From UBA1858 sp965262455 (GTDB taxonomy: Bacteria > Pseudomonadota > Gammaproteobacteria > UBA4575): a stretch of 64,000 nucleotides of DNA. The notes beneath the pieces were generated by a model that worked only from the letters and a program-made list of their open reading frames with translations, did no database searches and was not told the origin of the DNA. The stretch covers positions 310,001 through 374,000 of the forward strand of contig CBDHFH010000003.1 in NCBI GenBank assembly GCA_965262455.1, written 5' to 3'. Shown here piece after piece: positions 34,624 through 44,132 of this stretch. Made by a program: the position numbers and the translations under genes. How positions within the stretch are numbered: the first letter of the stretch is position 1; each line of letters begins with the position of its first letter.

Positions 34624-36360
34624 CTATCCCTTGTCACTTATTAGTAATTTAGGCACCTGACTCGCCTCATTTACGTTGACAAGTTCAATAAACGTTTCTC
34701 TGCCAACAATGCCATCCGCTTTAATGCCGCGATCAAGCTGAAACTCTTTTACTCGCTGCGTTAAATCAGCATTAAACTTTAAGTTATCAGCAGAATACTC
34801 CGCTTGTTTTTTCCCTTCGATTTGGTCTAGTTGATGCCGCAGCCACAACACATCCGGTCCTACGTAACCTTCAGCCAATGATTCATTTTCAGGAAAAGGG
34901 GGTTTCCACAATACAATATAACTGCCGGACCAGGCTTGTTCCAATTCATCAAGAGAAACCACTACGTCTTTATCAGATATTTTTAAATGTGCTTTATTTT
35001 CGCCCGCTTTATGCATCACTGCGAATAACACTTGCTGTGCGTTATTGTTCAGCTCGAGTACTGCCGGGCGGTTATATTTGACTACTTCACCGATATCGCC
35101 ACGGCCAAATATACACCGCATGCCGGCTTTAATTGCGCGTGTACATGCCGTCTCACCGCTATATGCAGAATAATCTCTCTCCCATAATGCAAACAAATTA
35201 ATAAATGCTGAATAAGTATCGGCTTGTGCTGAAGTTGACTGTAATAGAGTTGCCAGTGTTAGTGACTCGGCAGCAGCTAATGTTTGTTGGTCACGGATGA
35301 CAGGAGCAACAGTGTTATTATTCGTTACTTCTGTAATTGGCTTATTTTGTTTTTGTTCTACATTTGAAGGGCTAGCAATTTGCGCATCACTATTTACAGA
35401 AGACTCCTTAACAATATTTGCTTGTGCATCGTTGATCGGTGTTTTATTGCCAATAAATGTGCCCCATATGCCGAGCATGACCGCTAACAATGCAACGGCC
35501 ATGGCACTTAATGCTGGCCATCCAAGAGAAAATGACGCTTTATTCACTTTCGCTTTACCCATTACTTCGGCGGCAGCATTTTGCACAATATCTTTTTTGA
35601 TTAAAGGCAAATTAGCACCATACGCGCCTATCAAAGAGCGCTCACTCAGTGTATTTATCAAACGTGGAATTCCACCTGATAATTTATAAATTTCTCGTAC
35701 GGCAGATTTAGTAAACACCTCACGTGTAACACCTGCGATTTTCAAACGGTGTGCAATATATTCACCTGTTTCTTCACGCGTCAGTGGCGTTAAATGGAAG
35801 CGTGCAGTGATGCGTTGAGATAACTGTCGCAATTCGGGCAGGTTCAACATAGTCTGCAACTCAGGCTGTCCAATCAAAATAATTTGCAATAACTTTTGTG
35901 TTGACACTTCCAGGTTTGTTAACAACCTGACTTGCTCTAAGACTTCAGACGTAAGATTTTGCGCTTCGTCAATGACAACAACTGTTCTCTGGCCCTGACC
36001 ATACGCTTTCAATAAATATAAATTTAACCGGTCGATGAGTGCTTTGATGCTGGTGACTTCTTTTGGGTAAGTCACTTGTAATTCATCGCATATAGAAGCA
36101 ATGAGTTCTAAGGGTGATTGCTTTGGATTAAGAATTAATGCAATGCGTACATTGTCTGTAATACTCTCTAAGGCACTTCGATAAAGTGTCGTCTTGCCAG
36201 TGCCGACCTCGCCCGTCAGTAAAACAAAGCCTCCGGCCTCATCAGCACCATATAACAAATGCGCGAAGCCATCGCGATGACGTCGACTCATGTATAAAAA
36301 GCGTGGATCAGGTGTTATCTGAAACGGCTTTTCCGTTAATCCAAAGTATTCTAAGTACAT
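34624..36360 (-). CDS. gspA: GspA/ExeA-like AAA ATPase with peptidoglycan-binding domain
   Basis: An inner-membrane ATPase of 578 residues. The AAA domain begins MYLEYFGLTEKPFQITPDPRFLY, with Walker A GEVGTGKTTL near 49-58 and Walker B VVVIDEAQNL near 126-135. A transmembrane helix (about 281-302) leads to a periplasmic part with a C39 peptidase-like fold region (about 375-490) and a C-terminal peptidoglycan-binding_1 domain (QRVKEFQLDRGIKADGIVGRETF near 537-559). It matches ExeA of Aeromonas, which remodels the wall for secretin assembly. First gene of gspA-gspB; the 162 bp upstream show nothing clear. Confidence 0.93.
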   Translation of the reverse strand: MYLEYFGLTEKPFQITPDPRFLYMSRRHRDGFAHLLYGADEAGGFVLLTGEVGTGKTTLYRSALESITDNVRIALILNPKQSPLELIASICDELQVTYPKEVTSIKALIDRLNLYLLKAYGQGQRTVVVIDEAQNLTSEVLEQVRLLTNLEVSTQKLLQIILIGQPELQTMLNLPELRQLSQRITARFHLTPLTREETGEYIAHRLKIAGVTREVFTKSAVREIYKLSGGIPRLINTLSERSLIGAYGANLPLIKKDIVQNAAAEVMGKAKVNKASFSLGWPALSAMAVALLAVMLGIWGTFIGNKTPINDAQANIVKESSVNSDAQIASPSNVEQKQNKPITEVTNNNTVAPVIRDQQTLAAAESLTLATLLQSTSAQADTYSAFINLFALWERDYSAYSGETACTRAIKAGMRCIFGRGDIGEVVKYNRPAVLELNNNAQQVLFAVMHKAGENKAHLKISDKDVVVSLDELEQAWSGSYIVLWKPPFPENESLAEGYVGPDVLWLRHQLDQIEGKKQAEYSADNLKFNADLTQRVKEFQLDRGIKADGIVGRETFIELVNVNEASQVPKLLISDKG

Positions 36361-36522
36361 ATATGCTATTTGGGCTCAGCCTATGCATAGTTTACTGGCA
36401 ACAAATACATGCTGTAAAACATACATAGACCCATAAAACGACCGTTGATTTCAAAAATATAGATGTTTATTTGTTTCTGTAGTGACCTAAGTAGCTGATC
36501 TTTTGATACAGCCATGAAAACA

Positions 36523-37899
36523 CTACACTTTTCTCCAGCTAGTACCCTCCGGACGGTCGAGTATTTCAATTCCCATCGCACTAAGCTGATCCCTAATTTT
36601 ATCGGCGACAGCAAAATCCTTATTTGCTCTAGCCTCATTTCTTTGTGCGATGAGCTCATCAATTTGCACTTCATCCAATTCGCTATTACCCGCTCCGAAC
36701 CACTCACTTGGAGTTAATTGCAGTAAACCTAGAGATTTTGCACATTCCAGTAAGGCACCTTTTATTTCAGCCCGTTGGGTATCCTCTGTGGCATTATTTG
36801 CTTGTTTGGCTAACGCATGTAATTCACTAAATGCTTGGGGTGTATTTAAGTCTTCATGCAAAGCCGCATAAAATTTTTGCGTCATTTGTTTTGCCGCAGG
36901 CTCAGCTTGAATATGATTGATTGTATCCAATGTGCCATAAAGTCTGTCTAAACTTTTCTTCGACGATGCTAATAACTCATCTGTCCAGTCAAGCGGACTG
37001 CGATAATGTGTGCTTAACAATGCATATCGTATTGCCTCACCCGGTGCTGTTTTTAGTAGCTCATGCACCAACAAGACATTACCAATCGACTTTGACATCT
37101 TTTCATAATTGACATTAACAAACCCATTGTGGATCCAATAGCGACAAAATACTTCATGGTCATGTGCACAGGTACTCTGTGCGATTTCATTTTCATGGTG
37201 TGGAAAAATAAGATCTTGACCGCCACCATGAATATCAATCGTGTGCCCTAAATGTTTTTCTATCATTGCCGAACATTCTATATGCCAACCAGGTCGACCC
37301 AAGCCCCATGGACTTTGCCAGCCTGGCTGGTCCGATGTAGACGGTTTCCACAGCACAAAATCAGCAGCATCTCGCTTAAAAGGGGCCACCTCAACACGTG
37401 CTCCGGCAATCATGTCATCACGATTACGTCCGGATAATCTGCCATATTCGATATATGCAGGCACATTAAATAACACATGCTGCTCTGCTTCATAAGCAAA
37501 ACCCTTGCTAATCAAGCGTTCAATCATAGAAATGATTTGATCAATGTGATCGGTTGCGCGCGGCTCAATATTTGGGAGATCGACACCCAACGAAGTCATA
37601 TCCTGATGATAAATGTCAGTAAACTTTTTAGTTATGACATCAATGGCAACATTTTGCTCATTTGCAGCCGCATTAATCTTGTCATCTACGTCAGTCAGGT
37701 TGCGCACATATACAACTTGTGGGTAGTTCTTACGCAACAACTTCACCAACACATCAAACACCACGGCAGGTCGCGCATTACCAATATGTGCGTAGCTGTA
37801 AACAGTAGGCCCACAAACATACATCGTGACGCACTCAGGATTAAGCGGTTCAAACACCTGCTTTTGTTTTGTTAACGTGTTGTATAATTTTATACTCAT
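36523..37899 (-). CDS. cysS: Cysteinyl-tRNA synthetase
   Basis: Charges tRNA(Cys) with cysteine. The 458-residue class I enzyme has HIGN at 38-41, the zinc ligands Cys29 (in YVCGPTVY), Cys in WHIECSAM and His/Glu in FPHHENEIAQ, and a KMSKS loop (EKMSKSIGN). An anticodon-binding helical domain fills the C-terminus, ending with the QLSAMGIEILDRPEGTSWR pattern. Length is normal. It lies 17 bp after ispB on the same strand. Confidence 0.97.
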   Translation of the reverse strand: MSIKLYNTLTKQKQVFEPLNPECVTMYVCGPTVYSYAHIGNARPAVVFDVLVKLLRKNYPQVVYVRNLTDVDDKINAAANEQNVAIDVITKKFTDIYHQDMTSLGVDLPNIEPRATDHIDQIISMIERLISKGFAYEAEQHVLFNVPAYIEYGRLSGRNRDDMIAGARVEVAPFKRDAADFVLWKPSTSDQPGWQSPWGLGRPGWHIECSAMIEKHLGHTIDIHGGGQDLIFPHHENEIAQSTCAHDHEVFCRYWIHNGFVNVNYEKMSKSIGNVLLVHELLKTAPGEAIRYALLSTHYRSPLDWTDELLASSKKSLDRLYGTLDTINHIQAEPAAKQMTQKFYAALHEDLNTPQAFSELHALAKQANNATEDTQRAEIKGALLECAKSLGLLQLTPSEWFGAGNSELDEVQIDELIAQRNEARANKDFAVADKIRDQLSAMGIEILDRPEGTSWRKV

Positions 37900-37916
37900 G
37901 CGACTAAGCCATGTTG

Positions 37917-38885
37917 TTAATACGTGCGTGACACTGCAAAGTCTGCCAAGCTAAGCAATGCTGTTTTAAATTGATTTTCAGGTAAACAATGCAGTGCCTT
38001 CTTTGCGTTTTGCGCTTCCTGTTTAGCAACATTTTCTGTGTAATCGAGCGCATTCGTTTGATCAATAATAGCTAACACCTGATCGAGCTTTTCTCTGTCC
38101 CCTGTTTTGATCACTTCGCGCAGAATAGATTTTTGTTCCTCATCCGCTTGGCTGAGGGCATAAATTAGCGGCAAGGTCGGTTTACCTTCCGCTAAATCAT
38201 CACCCACGTTCTTACCCATCGTATCGCTATCGGCACGATAATCTAAAACATCATCGACAATTTGAAATGCGGTGCCCAAGTGCATGCCATAGGTTTCTAA
38301 GGCTTGTTCCTCAACACTGGGACGCGCCGCCAATACCGCTCCGATTTGAGCCGCCGAACTAAAAAGTTTAGCCGTTTTACACTGGATGACTTGCATATAT
38401 TGCTGCTCACTGGTGTCCGGTTCATTGCAATTCAGTAATTGCAACACTTCACCTTCAGCGATTTTATTTGAGGTGCCAGAGAGTATATCCATGATGCGCA
38501 TATCACCTATCAGCACCATCATTTCGAATGCACGAGAGAAAATAAAATCACCGACTAATACGCTGGCCTCATTTCCCCATATGGAATTTGCGGTTTCTTT
38601 GCCACGGCGCAACTCAGATGCATCAACGACATCGTCATGCAGCAAAGTCGCAGTATGGATGAATTCTATGACTGCTGCGGTGAGGTGATGTTTTTCGCCC
38701 ACATATCCACAAGCACGTGCGGCTAACACCGCAATTACTGGGCGCAAGCGCTTGCCACCACTATTAATAATGTATTCACCCATTTGTTCGATTAGGACGA
38801 CATCAGAATGAAGTTGCGCCCGAATACAGGCATTGACTCCATTCATATCTTCGGCAACAAGTGCCTGTATATCATTAAGTTGCAT
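37917..38885 (-). CDS. ispB: Octaprenyl diphosphate synthase (polyprenyl synthetase)
   Basis: Builds the long isoprenoid tail of ubiquinone and menaquinone. The 322-residue protein has the first Asp-rich motif LLHDDVVDASELRRG (Asp84, 85 and 88) and the second FQIVDDVLDYRAD (about 207-219), GGKRLRPV near 43-50 and KTAKLFSSAA. It is divergent from rplU, as in E. coli and Pseudomonas, and upstream of cysS here. The 260-bp gap to rplU holds the rplU promoter. Confidence 0.95.
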   Translation of the reverse strand: MQLNDIQALVAEDMNGVNACIRAQLHSDVVLIEQMGEYIINSGGKRLRPVIAVLAARACGYVGEKHHLTAAVIEFIHTATLLHDDVVDASELRRGKETANSIWGNEASVLVGDFIFSRAFEMMVLIGDMRIMDILSGTSNKIAEGEVLQLLNCNEPDTSEQQYMQVIQCKTAKLFSSAAQIGAVLAARPSVEEQALETYGMHLGTAFQIVDDVLDYRADSDTMGKNVGDDLAEGKPTLPLIYALSQADEEQKSILREVIKTGDREKLDQVLAIIDQTNALDYTENVAKQEAQNAKKALHCLPENQFKTALLSLADFAVSRTY

Positions 38886-39075
38886 TTTTAGTAGTATTCA
38901 GGAGGAGGGCCATATTAGATATGTATGAGGCCTTAAAATCGCGCAAAATATTGTTAAAAACAGTGTAAGCACCACCCAGGGTCAATAAAACTGGCTATTC
39001 TGTGGCGACAAAATATAGGGCTCTGCGGGTGCTAGAGTGTAATAATGAACGGTCACAAGACGGTAAGCAAGGTGA

Positions 39076-39104
39076 TTGACCTAAATGGCCTTAGTCGTTA
39101 GAAT
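39076..39104 (+). promoter_or_regulatory. Sigma-70 promoter for rplU-rpmA
   Basis: A -35 TTGACC (39076-39081) and a -10 TAGAAT (39099-39104) with the ideal 17-bp spacer lie 41 bp before the rplU start. This is the best sigma-70 promoter match I see in the window and suits ribosomal protein genes. The rest of the gap back to ispB (38886-39075) shows nothing clear. Confidence 0.75.
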
Positions 39105-39145
39105 GCCGCGCTCTTTTTCACAAGAAAGAATCAAGTAATCCTATT

Positions 39146-39457
39146 ATGTATGCAGTCATCGCCACAGGCGGAAAACAATACCGAGTCGAGCAAGGTGAAG
39201 TCCTTCGCGTCGAAAAACTAGATGCTGAAGAAGGCGACACCATTGAGTTTGATCGGGTACTCATGATGGGCAATGGTGATGATGTAAATATCGGAACACC
39301 ATACATTGATGGTGGGAAAGTAAGCGCTGAAGTTCGCCTCCAAGGCCGTGCTAAAAAGATAGAAATTGTTAAATTTAAGCGCAGAAAGCACCACCGCAAG
39401 CAGATGGGGCACCGCCAGTCATTTACAGAAATTGTAATTAAAGAGATTACTCAATAA
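39146..39457 (+). CDS. rplU: 50S ribosomal protein L21
   Basis: A 103-residue large-subunit protein that binds 23S rRNA. The sequence MYAVIATGGKQYRVEQGE, RVLMMGNGDDVNIGTPYI, and the basic end KFKRRKHHRKQMGHRQ are canonical, and the length matches E. coli L21. It is the first gene of rplU-rpmA, 25 bp before rpmA, behind a strong promoter. Confidence 0.98.
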   Translation: MYAVIATGGKQYRVEQGEVLRVEKLDAEEGDTIEFDRVLMMGNGDDVNIGTPYIDGGKVSAEVRLQGRAKKIEIVKFKRRKHHRKQMGHRQSFTEIVIKEITQ

Positions 39458-39482
39458 ATCTAAGTTAAACGGAATAAACACA

Positions 39483-39740
39483 ATGGCACATAAAAAAGCA
39501 GGTGGTAGTACTCGAAATGGCCGTGATTCGGAATCCAAACGTCTTGGTGTAAAAATTTTTGGTGGGCAACAGGTCGTGCCAGGAAATATTATTTTGCGTC
39601 AGCGAGGTACTAAATTTCACCCAGGTCAAAATGTTGGACTGGGTAAAGATTATACAATTTTTGCGAAAGTGCCCGGTGTGGTTAAATTTGAAGTTAAGGG
39701 CCCCAAAAACAGAAAGTACGTTAGTGTTGTTAGTGCATAA
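39483..39740 (+). CDS. rpmA: 50S ribosomal protein L27
   Basis: An 85-residue large-subunit protein near the peptidyl transferase centre. The N-terminal MAHKKAGGSTRNGRDS and GVKIFGGQQVVPGNIILRQRGT, HPGQNVGLGKDYTIFAK are canonical. It is followed by a strong hairpin terminator before obgE, so obgE may also need its own promoter or read-through. Confidence 0.98.
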   Translation: MAHKKAGGSTRNGRDSESKRLGVKIFGGQQVVPGNIILRQRGTKFHPGQNVGLGKDYTIFAKVPGVVKFEVKGPKNRKYVSVVSA

Positions 39741-39763
39741 CAATATAAGCAATTATGATTTTG

Positions 39764-39792
39764 AAAAGCCCCGAATTTCGGGGTTTTTTTTT
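39764..39792 (+). terminator. Rho-independent terminator after rpmA
   Basis: CCCCGAA (39769-39775) / TTCGGGG (39777-39783) forms a tight stem, preceded by AAAAG and followed by nine T residues. It lies 24 bp after the rpmA stop and about 40 bp before obgE. It should end or attenuate the ribosomal protein message. Confidence 0.9.
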
Positions 39793-39834
39793 GCCTGTTA
39801 TTTTAAATTATGACTTTTTAGTCGCGTATAAGTT

Positions 39835-40863
39835 ATGAAATTTGTTGATGAAGCTACAATCACCGTATATGGCGGTAATGGAGGCAACGGTTGTTTGAGT
39901 TTCCGCCGTGAGCGCTTCATAGCAAAAGGCGGGCCCGATGGTGGTGATGGCGGCGATGGTGGCGATGTCTACTTACAAACTAAAACTGGTGTGAACACGC
40001 TGGCCGATTTTCGTTATACACGCAGCTTCAAAGCCCAGCGTGGAGCAGATGGACGCGGCAATAACTGCACGGGCAAATCAGGTGATGATTTATATGTCGA
40101 TGTGCCTATAGGCACCGAAGTTTACGATAATCAAACAGATGAATTTATTGGTGATCTCACCAGAGACAATCAAACATTGTTGGTAGCAAAAGGTGGCTTT
40201 CATGGTCTAGGCAACCAACGTTTTAAAAGCTCGACCAACCGTGCACCTCGCAAAACCACACCAGGCACGGAAGGCGACATACGAGAACTTCGGTTAGAGC
40301 TCAAATTACTTGCAGATGTGGGCTTACTCGGGTTACCCAGCGTAGGCAAATCATCGCTCATCACGTCAGTCTCAGACGCACGACCAAAAATTGCCGACTA
40401 CCCATTTACCACACTGCATCCCAATTTAGGTGTAGTGCGGGTGGGTCCATTGCAAAGTTTTGTCATGGCTGACTTACCCGGTTTAATAGCAGGCGCGGCT
40501 GAAGGCCATGGCCTTGGGACACAGTTCTTAAAGCATTTATCACGCTGCCGCCTGCTATTGCATATGATTGATTTAAGCGAACGTGGGGAAAAAGAACATC
40601 CAGAGGCACAGTTCAAAACGATTCAAACAGAATTAGAACACTATAATGAAACTTTGATGGCTAAAGACCGTTGGTTAGTATTTAATAAAATAGATCTACA
40701 TATGGAAAGTAATTATCAGCAAGCTATTTCTGCCATTATCGACAACATTGATTGGCATGGGCCTGTGTATGCTATCTCTACTGTGACCCGAGTAGGCTTA
40801 GATCAGCTATGCAAAGATATCTTGCAGCATCTAAATCGTATTAATGAAAACCATCATGAATGA
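39835..40863 (+). CDS. obgE: Obg family GTPase (ObgE/CgtA)
   Basis: An essential GTPase for 50S ribosome assembly and stress control. The 342-residue protein has the glycine-rich Obg fold (1-158, with GGNGGNGCLSFRRERF and GGPDGGDGGDGGDVYL) and a GTPase domain with G1 GLPSVGKSSL, G3 DLPGLI, G4 NKID and G5 (AISTVTRVGL). The variable C-terminal tail of E. coli ObgE is nearly absent. It overlaps the start of proB. Confidence 0.97.
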   Translation: MKFVDEATITVYGGNGGNGCLSFRRERFIAKGGPDGGDGGDGGDVYLQTKTGVNTLADFRYTRSFKAQRGADGRGNNCTGKSGDDLYVDVPIGTEVYDNQTDEFIGDLTRDNQTLLVAKGGFHGLGNQRFKSSTNRAPRKTTPGTEGDIRELRLELKLLADVGLLGLPSVGKSSLITSVSDARPKIADYPFTTLHPNLGVVRVGPLQSFVMADLPGLIAGAAEGHGLGTQFLKHLSRCRLLLHMIDLSERGEKEHPEAQFKTIQTELEHYNETLMAKDRWLVFNKIDLHMESNYQQAISAIIDNIDWHGPVYAISTVTRVGLDQLCKDILQHLNRINENHHE

Positions 40864-41983
40864 CGCATCGATCTCAAATCAGGCTGGCAAGCGTTGGGTA
40901 GTGAAAATTGGCAGCTCGCTTATTACCAATGATGGCCAGGGTTTAAATCGTACTGCCATTGCAGCGTGGATGTATGAATTTGCAGAGTTGCGTCGTCGTG
41001 ATTATGAGCTGATCTTAGTTTCATCAGGTGCAGTCGCTGAAGGCATGGCACGACTTGGCTGGCAACAGCGACCCCATACATTGCATGAACTGCAAGCCGC
41101 CGCGGCCATTGGCCAGATGGGATTAGTACAAGCCTATGAAAATTTTTTACAGCAATATGATATGCATAGTGCACAAGTATTATTAACACATGAAGACCTG
41201 CGTGATCGTCAACGCTATATCAACGCACGCTCGACACTAAATACGTTACTCGAATTAGGCGTGATTCCTGTCGTTAATGAAAATGATACTGTGGCAACAG
41301 ATGAAATACGCTTCGGTGACAATGACAATTTAGCTGCCTTGGTAGCCAACTTAATTAGTGCAGATAAGTTAGTAATACTGACGGACCAGGCAGGGATATT
41401 TAATAAAAATCCAAGCCTTTACCAAGATGCCGAGTTAATCGAGTCTTGTTCTACCAATGATAAAATTTTAGATGTTGTTGCGGGCCCTTCACATCATGCG
41501 CTTGGCAGAGGCGGCATGTTAACTAAAGTGTCTGCTGCCCGACGCGCTGAACGCTCGGGCACGTCTACCATCATTTTGTCAGGCCAACAAAACAACCCAC
41601 TATTGACAATTGCGGATAACGACTATGTAGGTACAACCATTTTGCCCGCCATTGAACCATTGAATGCTCGTAAACAATGGATTGCCAACCAGCTACAAGT
41701 GATGGGTCATGTGCAGTTAGATGCAGGCGCCAGTCGGGTGTTGTGTTCCGGAGGTGCCAGCTTGTTACCTATCGGCGTGGTGAGTGTCAGTGGTGAATTT
41801 AAACGTGGCGATCTGGTCGCTTGTATTGACGAACAGCAAAATGAAATTGCCAGAGGACTCATCAACTACAATGCTGATGAAACAAATAAAATACTTGGAA
41901 AGTCCAGTGCTGAAATAGAAACGATTCTTGGCTACATTGATGAGCCTGAACTCATCAACCGAGATAATCTCGCGGTGCTTTGA
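40856..41983 (+). CDS. proB: Glutamate 5-kinase with PUA domain
   Basis: First enzyme of proline synthesis; phosphorylates glutamate. The protein of about 375 residues has the amino acid kinase domain (VVKIGSSLITNDGQGL, LVSSGAVAEGM, INARSTLNTLLELGVIPVVNENDTVAT, FGDNDNLAALVANL, GRGGMLTKVSAA) and a C-terminal PUA domain (about 280-375) ending GYIDEPELINRDNLAVL. I chose ATG 40856 (MNDAS, 8-bp overlap with obgE); ATG 40844 is also possible. proA is not in the window. Confidence 0.95.
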   Translation: MNDASISNQAGKRWVVKIGSSLITNDGQGLNRTAIAAWMYEFAELRRRDYELILVSSGAVAEGMARLGWQQRPHTLHELQAAAAIGQMGLVQAYENFLQQYDMHSAQVLLTHEDLRDRQRYINARSTLNTLLELGVIPVVNENDTVATDEIRFGDNDNLAALVANLISADKLVILTDQAGIFNKNPSLYQDAELIESCSTNDKILDVVAGPSHHALGRGGMLTKVSAARRAERSGTSTIILSGQQNNPLLTIADNDYVGTTILPAIEPLNARKQWIANQLQVMGHVQLDAGASRVLCSGGASLLPIGVVSVSGEFKRGDLVACIDEQQNEIARGLINYNADETNKILGKSSAEIETILGYIDEPELINRDNLAVL

Positions 41984-42028
41984 ATACGTTTTGTGTGAAT
42001 AGTAAATTTATGCGATCAATTACGCGTG

Positions 42029-42289
42029 TTACATCGCGCGAATGCGTGCATTAAGTCTTTGCTTGTGTCTGGCTGCTTTGTTTGCATGGATAATGCCTTT
42101 ACGAGCAGAAGTATCAATCACTGATACTGAGGCCTGATATAGCTTTTGGGCTTCTTCTTTATTACCTGCGTCGATTGCTTTAATCACATTCTTAATGTGC
42201 GTGCGCATACGTGACCTGATCGCAACGTTGTGCTGCCTTGATTTCTCTGCAGTACGCGCTCGTTTACGCGCTGAAGCTATATTTGCCAA
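42029..42289 (-). CDS. rpsT: 30S ribosomal protein S20
   Basis: An 86-residue basic, all-helical small-subunit protein. MANIASARKRARTAEKSRQHN and the C-terminal GIIHANKAARHKQRLNARI are canonical. It stands alone on the minus strand between convergent proB and divergent murJ, the same place as in Pseudomonas. The 264-bp upstream gap (42290-42553) holds its promoter, but I cannot pick it out with confidence. Confidence 0.97.
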   Translation of the reverse strand: MANIASARKRARTAEKSRQHNVAIRSRMRTHIKNVIKAIDAGNKEEAQKLYQASVSVIDTSARKGIIHANKAARHKQRLNARIRAM

Positions 42290-42553
42290 AATGATTCCTT
42301 TTCGCTTGTAACCTGATTATTACTATCAATCTGAGCTGTTCACTCAGGGCGTGGCACTATGCGTTTTTCGTCCGAAAATGTCAATAAGTATGCGCTATAG
42401 AATCAGGCATATTAGCGCAGCATCTTAACAGGGGGGCACCAATTTCGTATCGAGTAACGTCAGCAAATAGTATAGATTAAACATTCTCGCTGGGTGCAAA
42501 TTACCCCTCAATAAGGTAGAGTTTTTCTTTAGAAATCAATCAAATATCTTCTT

Positions 42554-44122
42554 GTGAGCAAAAAACCCATCAAATCCACCTTGACCGTGGGTGGTGCCAC
42601 TCTCATTTCGCGCTTTTTCGGCTACGCTCGGGATGCGGTGATATTTATTGTATTTGGCGCCAGTGCTGGCACCGATGCCTTTTTTGTTGCTTTCAGAATT
42701 CCAAACTTCCTGCGCAGACTATTTGGCGAGGGCGCTTTCTCCCAGGCATTTGTACCGGTGATGTCTTCACAGCTGCATGAAGGGGAAGAGCATTTTAGGC
42801 GCCTAATCGATCATGTTACTGGCTTGTTATCGGTAATTTTACTGATTATCACAACATTGGGCATTTTATTTTCGCCTTGGCTGATCACCGCTTTTGCACC
42901 CGGTTTTGATGACCCACAGCAAAAACTGCTGGCCAGTGACATGCTAAAAATCACCTTTCCTTACATTCTGTTTATCTCCCTCACGGCTCTGTCTGCGAGT
43001 ATTCTAAATATTCGTCAGAAGTTTGCAGTGCCGGCGATTACACCCGTATTGCTCAATATTGCTCTTATTAGTGCTGCCATCTGGTTGGCTCCACACATGC
43101 AAGACCCGGTCACTGCGTTGGCATGGGGAGTGTTAGCTGCCGGCATCGCTCAGTTGATGTTTCAAATTCCATTTTTGTTGCGCGTAAAATCTTTACCCAT
43201 ACCCAGGTTGTCTGGCGCTAAATCTGCGGTAGACAGAATATTAAAATTAATGTTACCGGCCATCTTTGGTACTTCGATAGTACAAATTAATCTTTTGATT
43301 GACACCGTTATTGCCTCATTTTTAGCGGTAGGTAGTATTAGCTGGTTGTATATCTCTGACCGCTTTGTGGAATTGCCATTAGCTTTATTCGGTATTGCCA
43401 CTGCTACTGTGATACTGCCCATGCTTTCCAGACAACATGTGACCAAGCAATATGAGGATTTTGATCACACTATACAGTGGGCACTGAGAATTTCATTGCT
43501 CATAGCAATACCCGCCACACTTGGTCTAATTGTATTGGCCAGCCCAATATTGTCTACACTGGTGCAGTATCGTGAGTTCAGCCAATTTGATACCCAAATG
43601 GCGACATTAAGTTTGGTCGCTTATTCTGTCGGTCTGCCGGCATTTATTTTTATTAAAGTGTTAGCCCCAGGGTTCTATTCCCGACAAGACACGAAAACAC
43701 CCGTTAAGGTGGGCGTGGTCGCCATGATTGCCAATATTGTGTTCAATCTCACCTTCATTGGTGTGTGGTTTATGCTTGATCTGCAAGGCGCACATGCGGG
43801 ACTAGCCTTAGCGACTTCACTATCAGCCTATGTTAATGCGGCGTTACTTTACATTTTATTGAGAAAATCCGGCGTACTTAAGACAAGCAGTCAAAATATA
43901 TGGCTGCTTGGAAAAATTGTTATCAGTGCTGTACTCATGTTTTTAGCCTTATGGTACTTCACACCTGCTCCCGAAGTGTGGGCGAATTGGCAGAGTTTAA
44001 CGCGCTTTGGCAGCTTGGCTGGTCTGGTGATACTGGGCATTTCTGTGTATGTCTGTGTAGTATTTTTATTAGGTATCCGCCCGAAACATTTCCGCTTACA
44101 GACCAACGAATCAGTCAATTAG
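42554..44122 (+). CDS. murJ: Lipid II flippase MurJ
   Basis: Flips lipid II across the inner membrane for wall synthesis. The 522-residue polytopic protein has about 14 helices and the MurJ N-terminal region (ARDAVIFIVFGASAGTDAFFVAFRIPNFLRRLFGEGAFSQAFVP is split over residues 25-68), with the essential Arg residues and the PAFIFIKVLAPGFYSRQDTKTP loop near 365-385. The start is GTG 42554. It is followed directly by ribF, as in many Gammaproteobacteria. Confidence 0.96.
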   Translation: MSKKPIKSTLTVGGATLISRFFGYARDAVIFIVFGASAGTDAFFVAFRIPNFLRRLFGEGAFSQAFVPVMSSQLHEGEEHFRRLIDHVTGLLSVILLIITTLGILFSPWLITAFAPGFDDPQQKLLASDMLKITFPYILFISLTALSASILNIRQKFAVPAITPVLLNIALISAAIWLAPHMQDPVTALAWGVLAAGIAQLMFQIPFLLRVKSLPIPRLSGAKSAVDRILKLMLPAIFGTSIVQINLLIDTVIASFLAVGSISWLYISDRFVELPLALFGIATATVILPMLSRQHVTKQYEDFDHTIQWALRISLLIAIPATLGLIVLASPILSTLVQYREFSQFDTQMATLSLVAYSVGLPAFIFIKVLAPGFYSRQDTKTPVKVGVVAMIANIVFNLTFIGVWFMLDLQGAHAGLALATSLSAYVNAALLYILLRKSGVLKTSSQNIWLLGKIVISAVLMFLALWYFTPAPEVWANWQSLTRFGSLAGLVILGISVYVCVVFLLGIRPKHFRLQTNESVN

Positions 44123-44132
44123 TTTGCGCCAC

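Noticed and set aside
36381..36707. 108-residue minus-strand frame overlapping the cysS 3' end
   Set aside because: It lies in another frame of the same strand as cysS, which has clear motifs to its end; the remaining 160 bp have no coding signal.
42290..42553. Small RNA or regulatory leader between rpsT and murJ
   Set aside because: I see a few G runs and AT stretches but no hairpin with a U tract and no convincing promoter, so nothing is reported.
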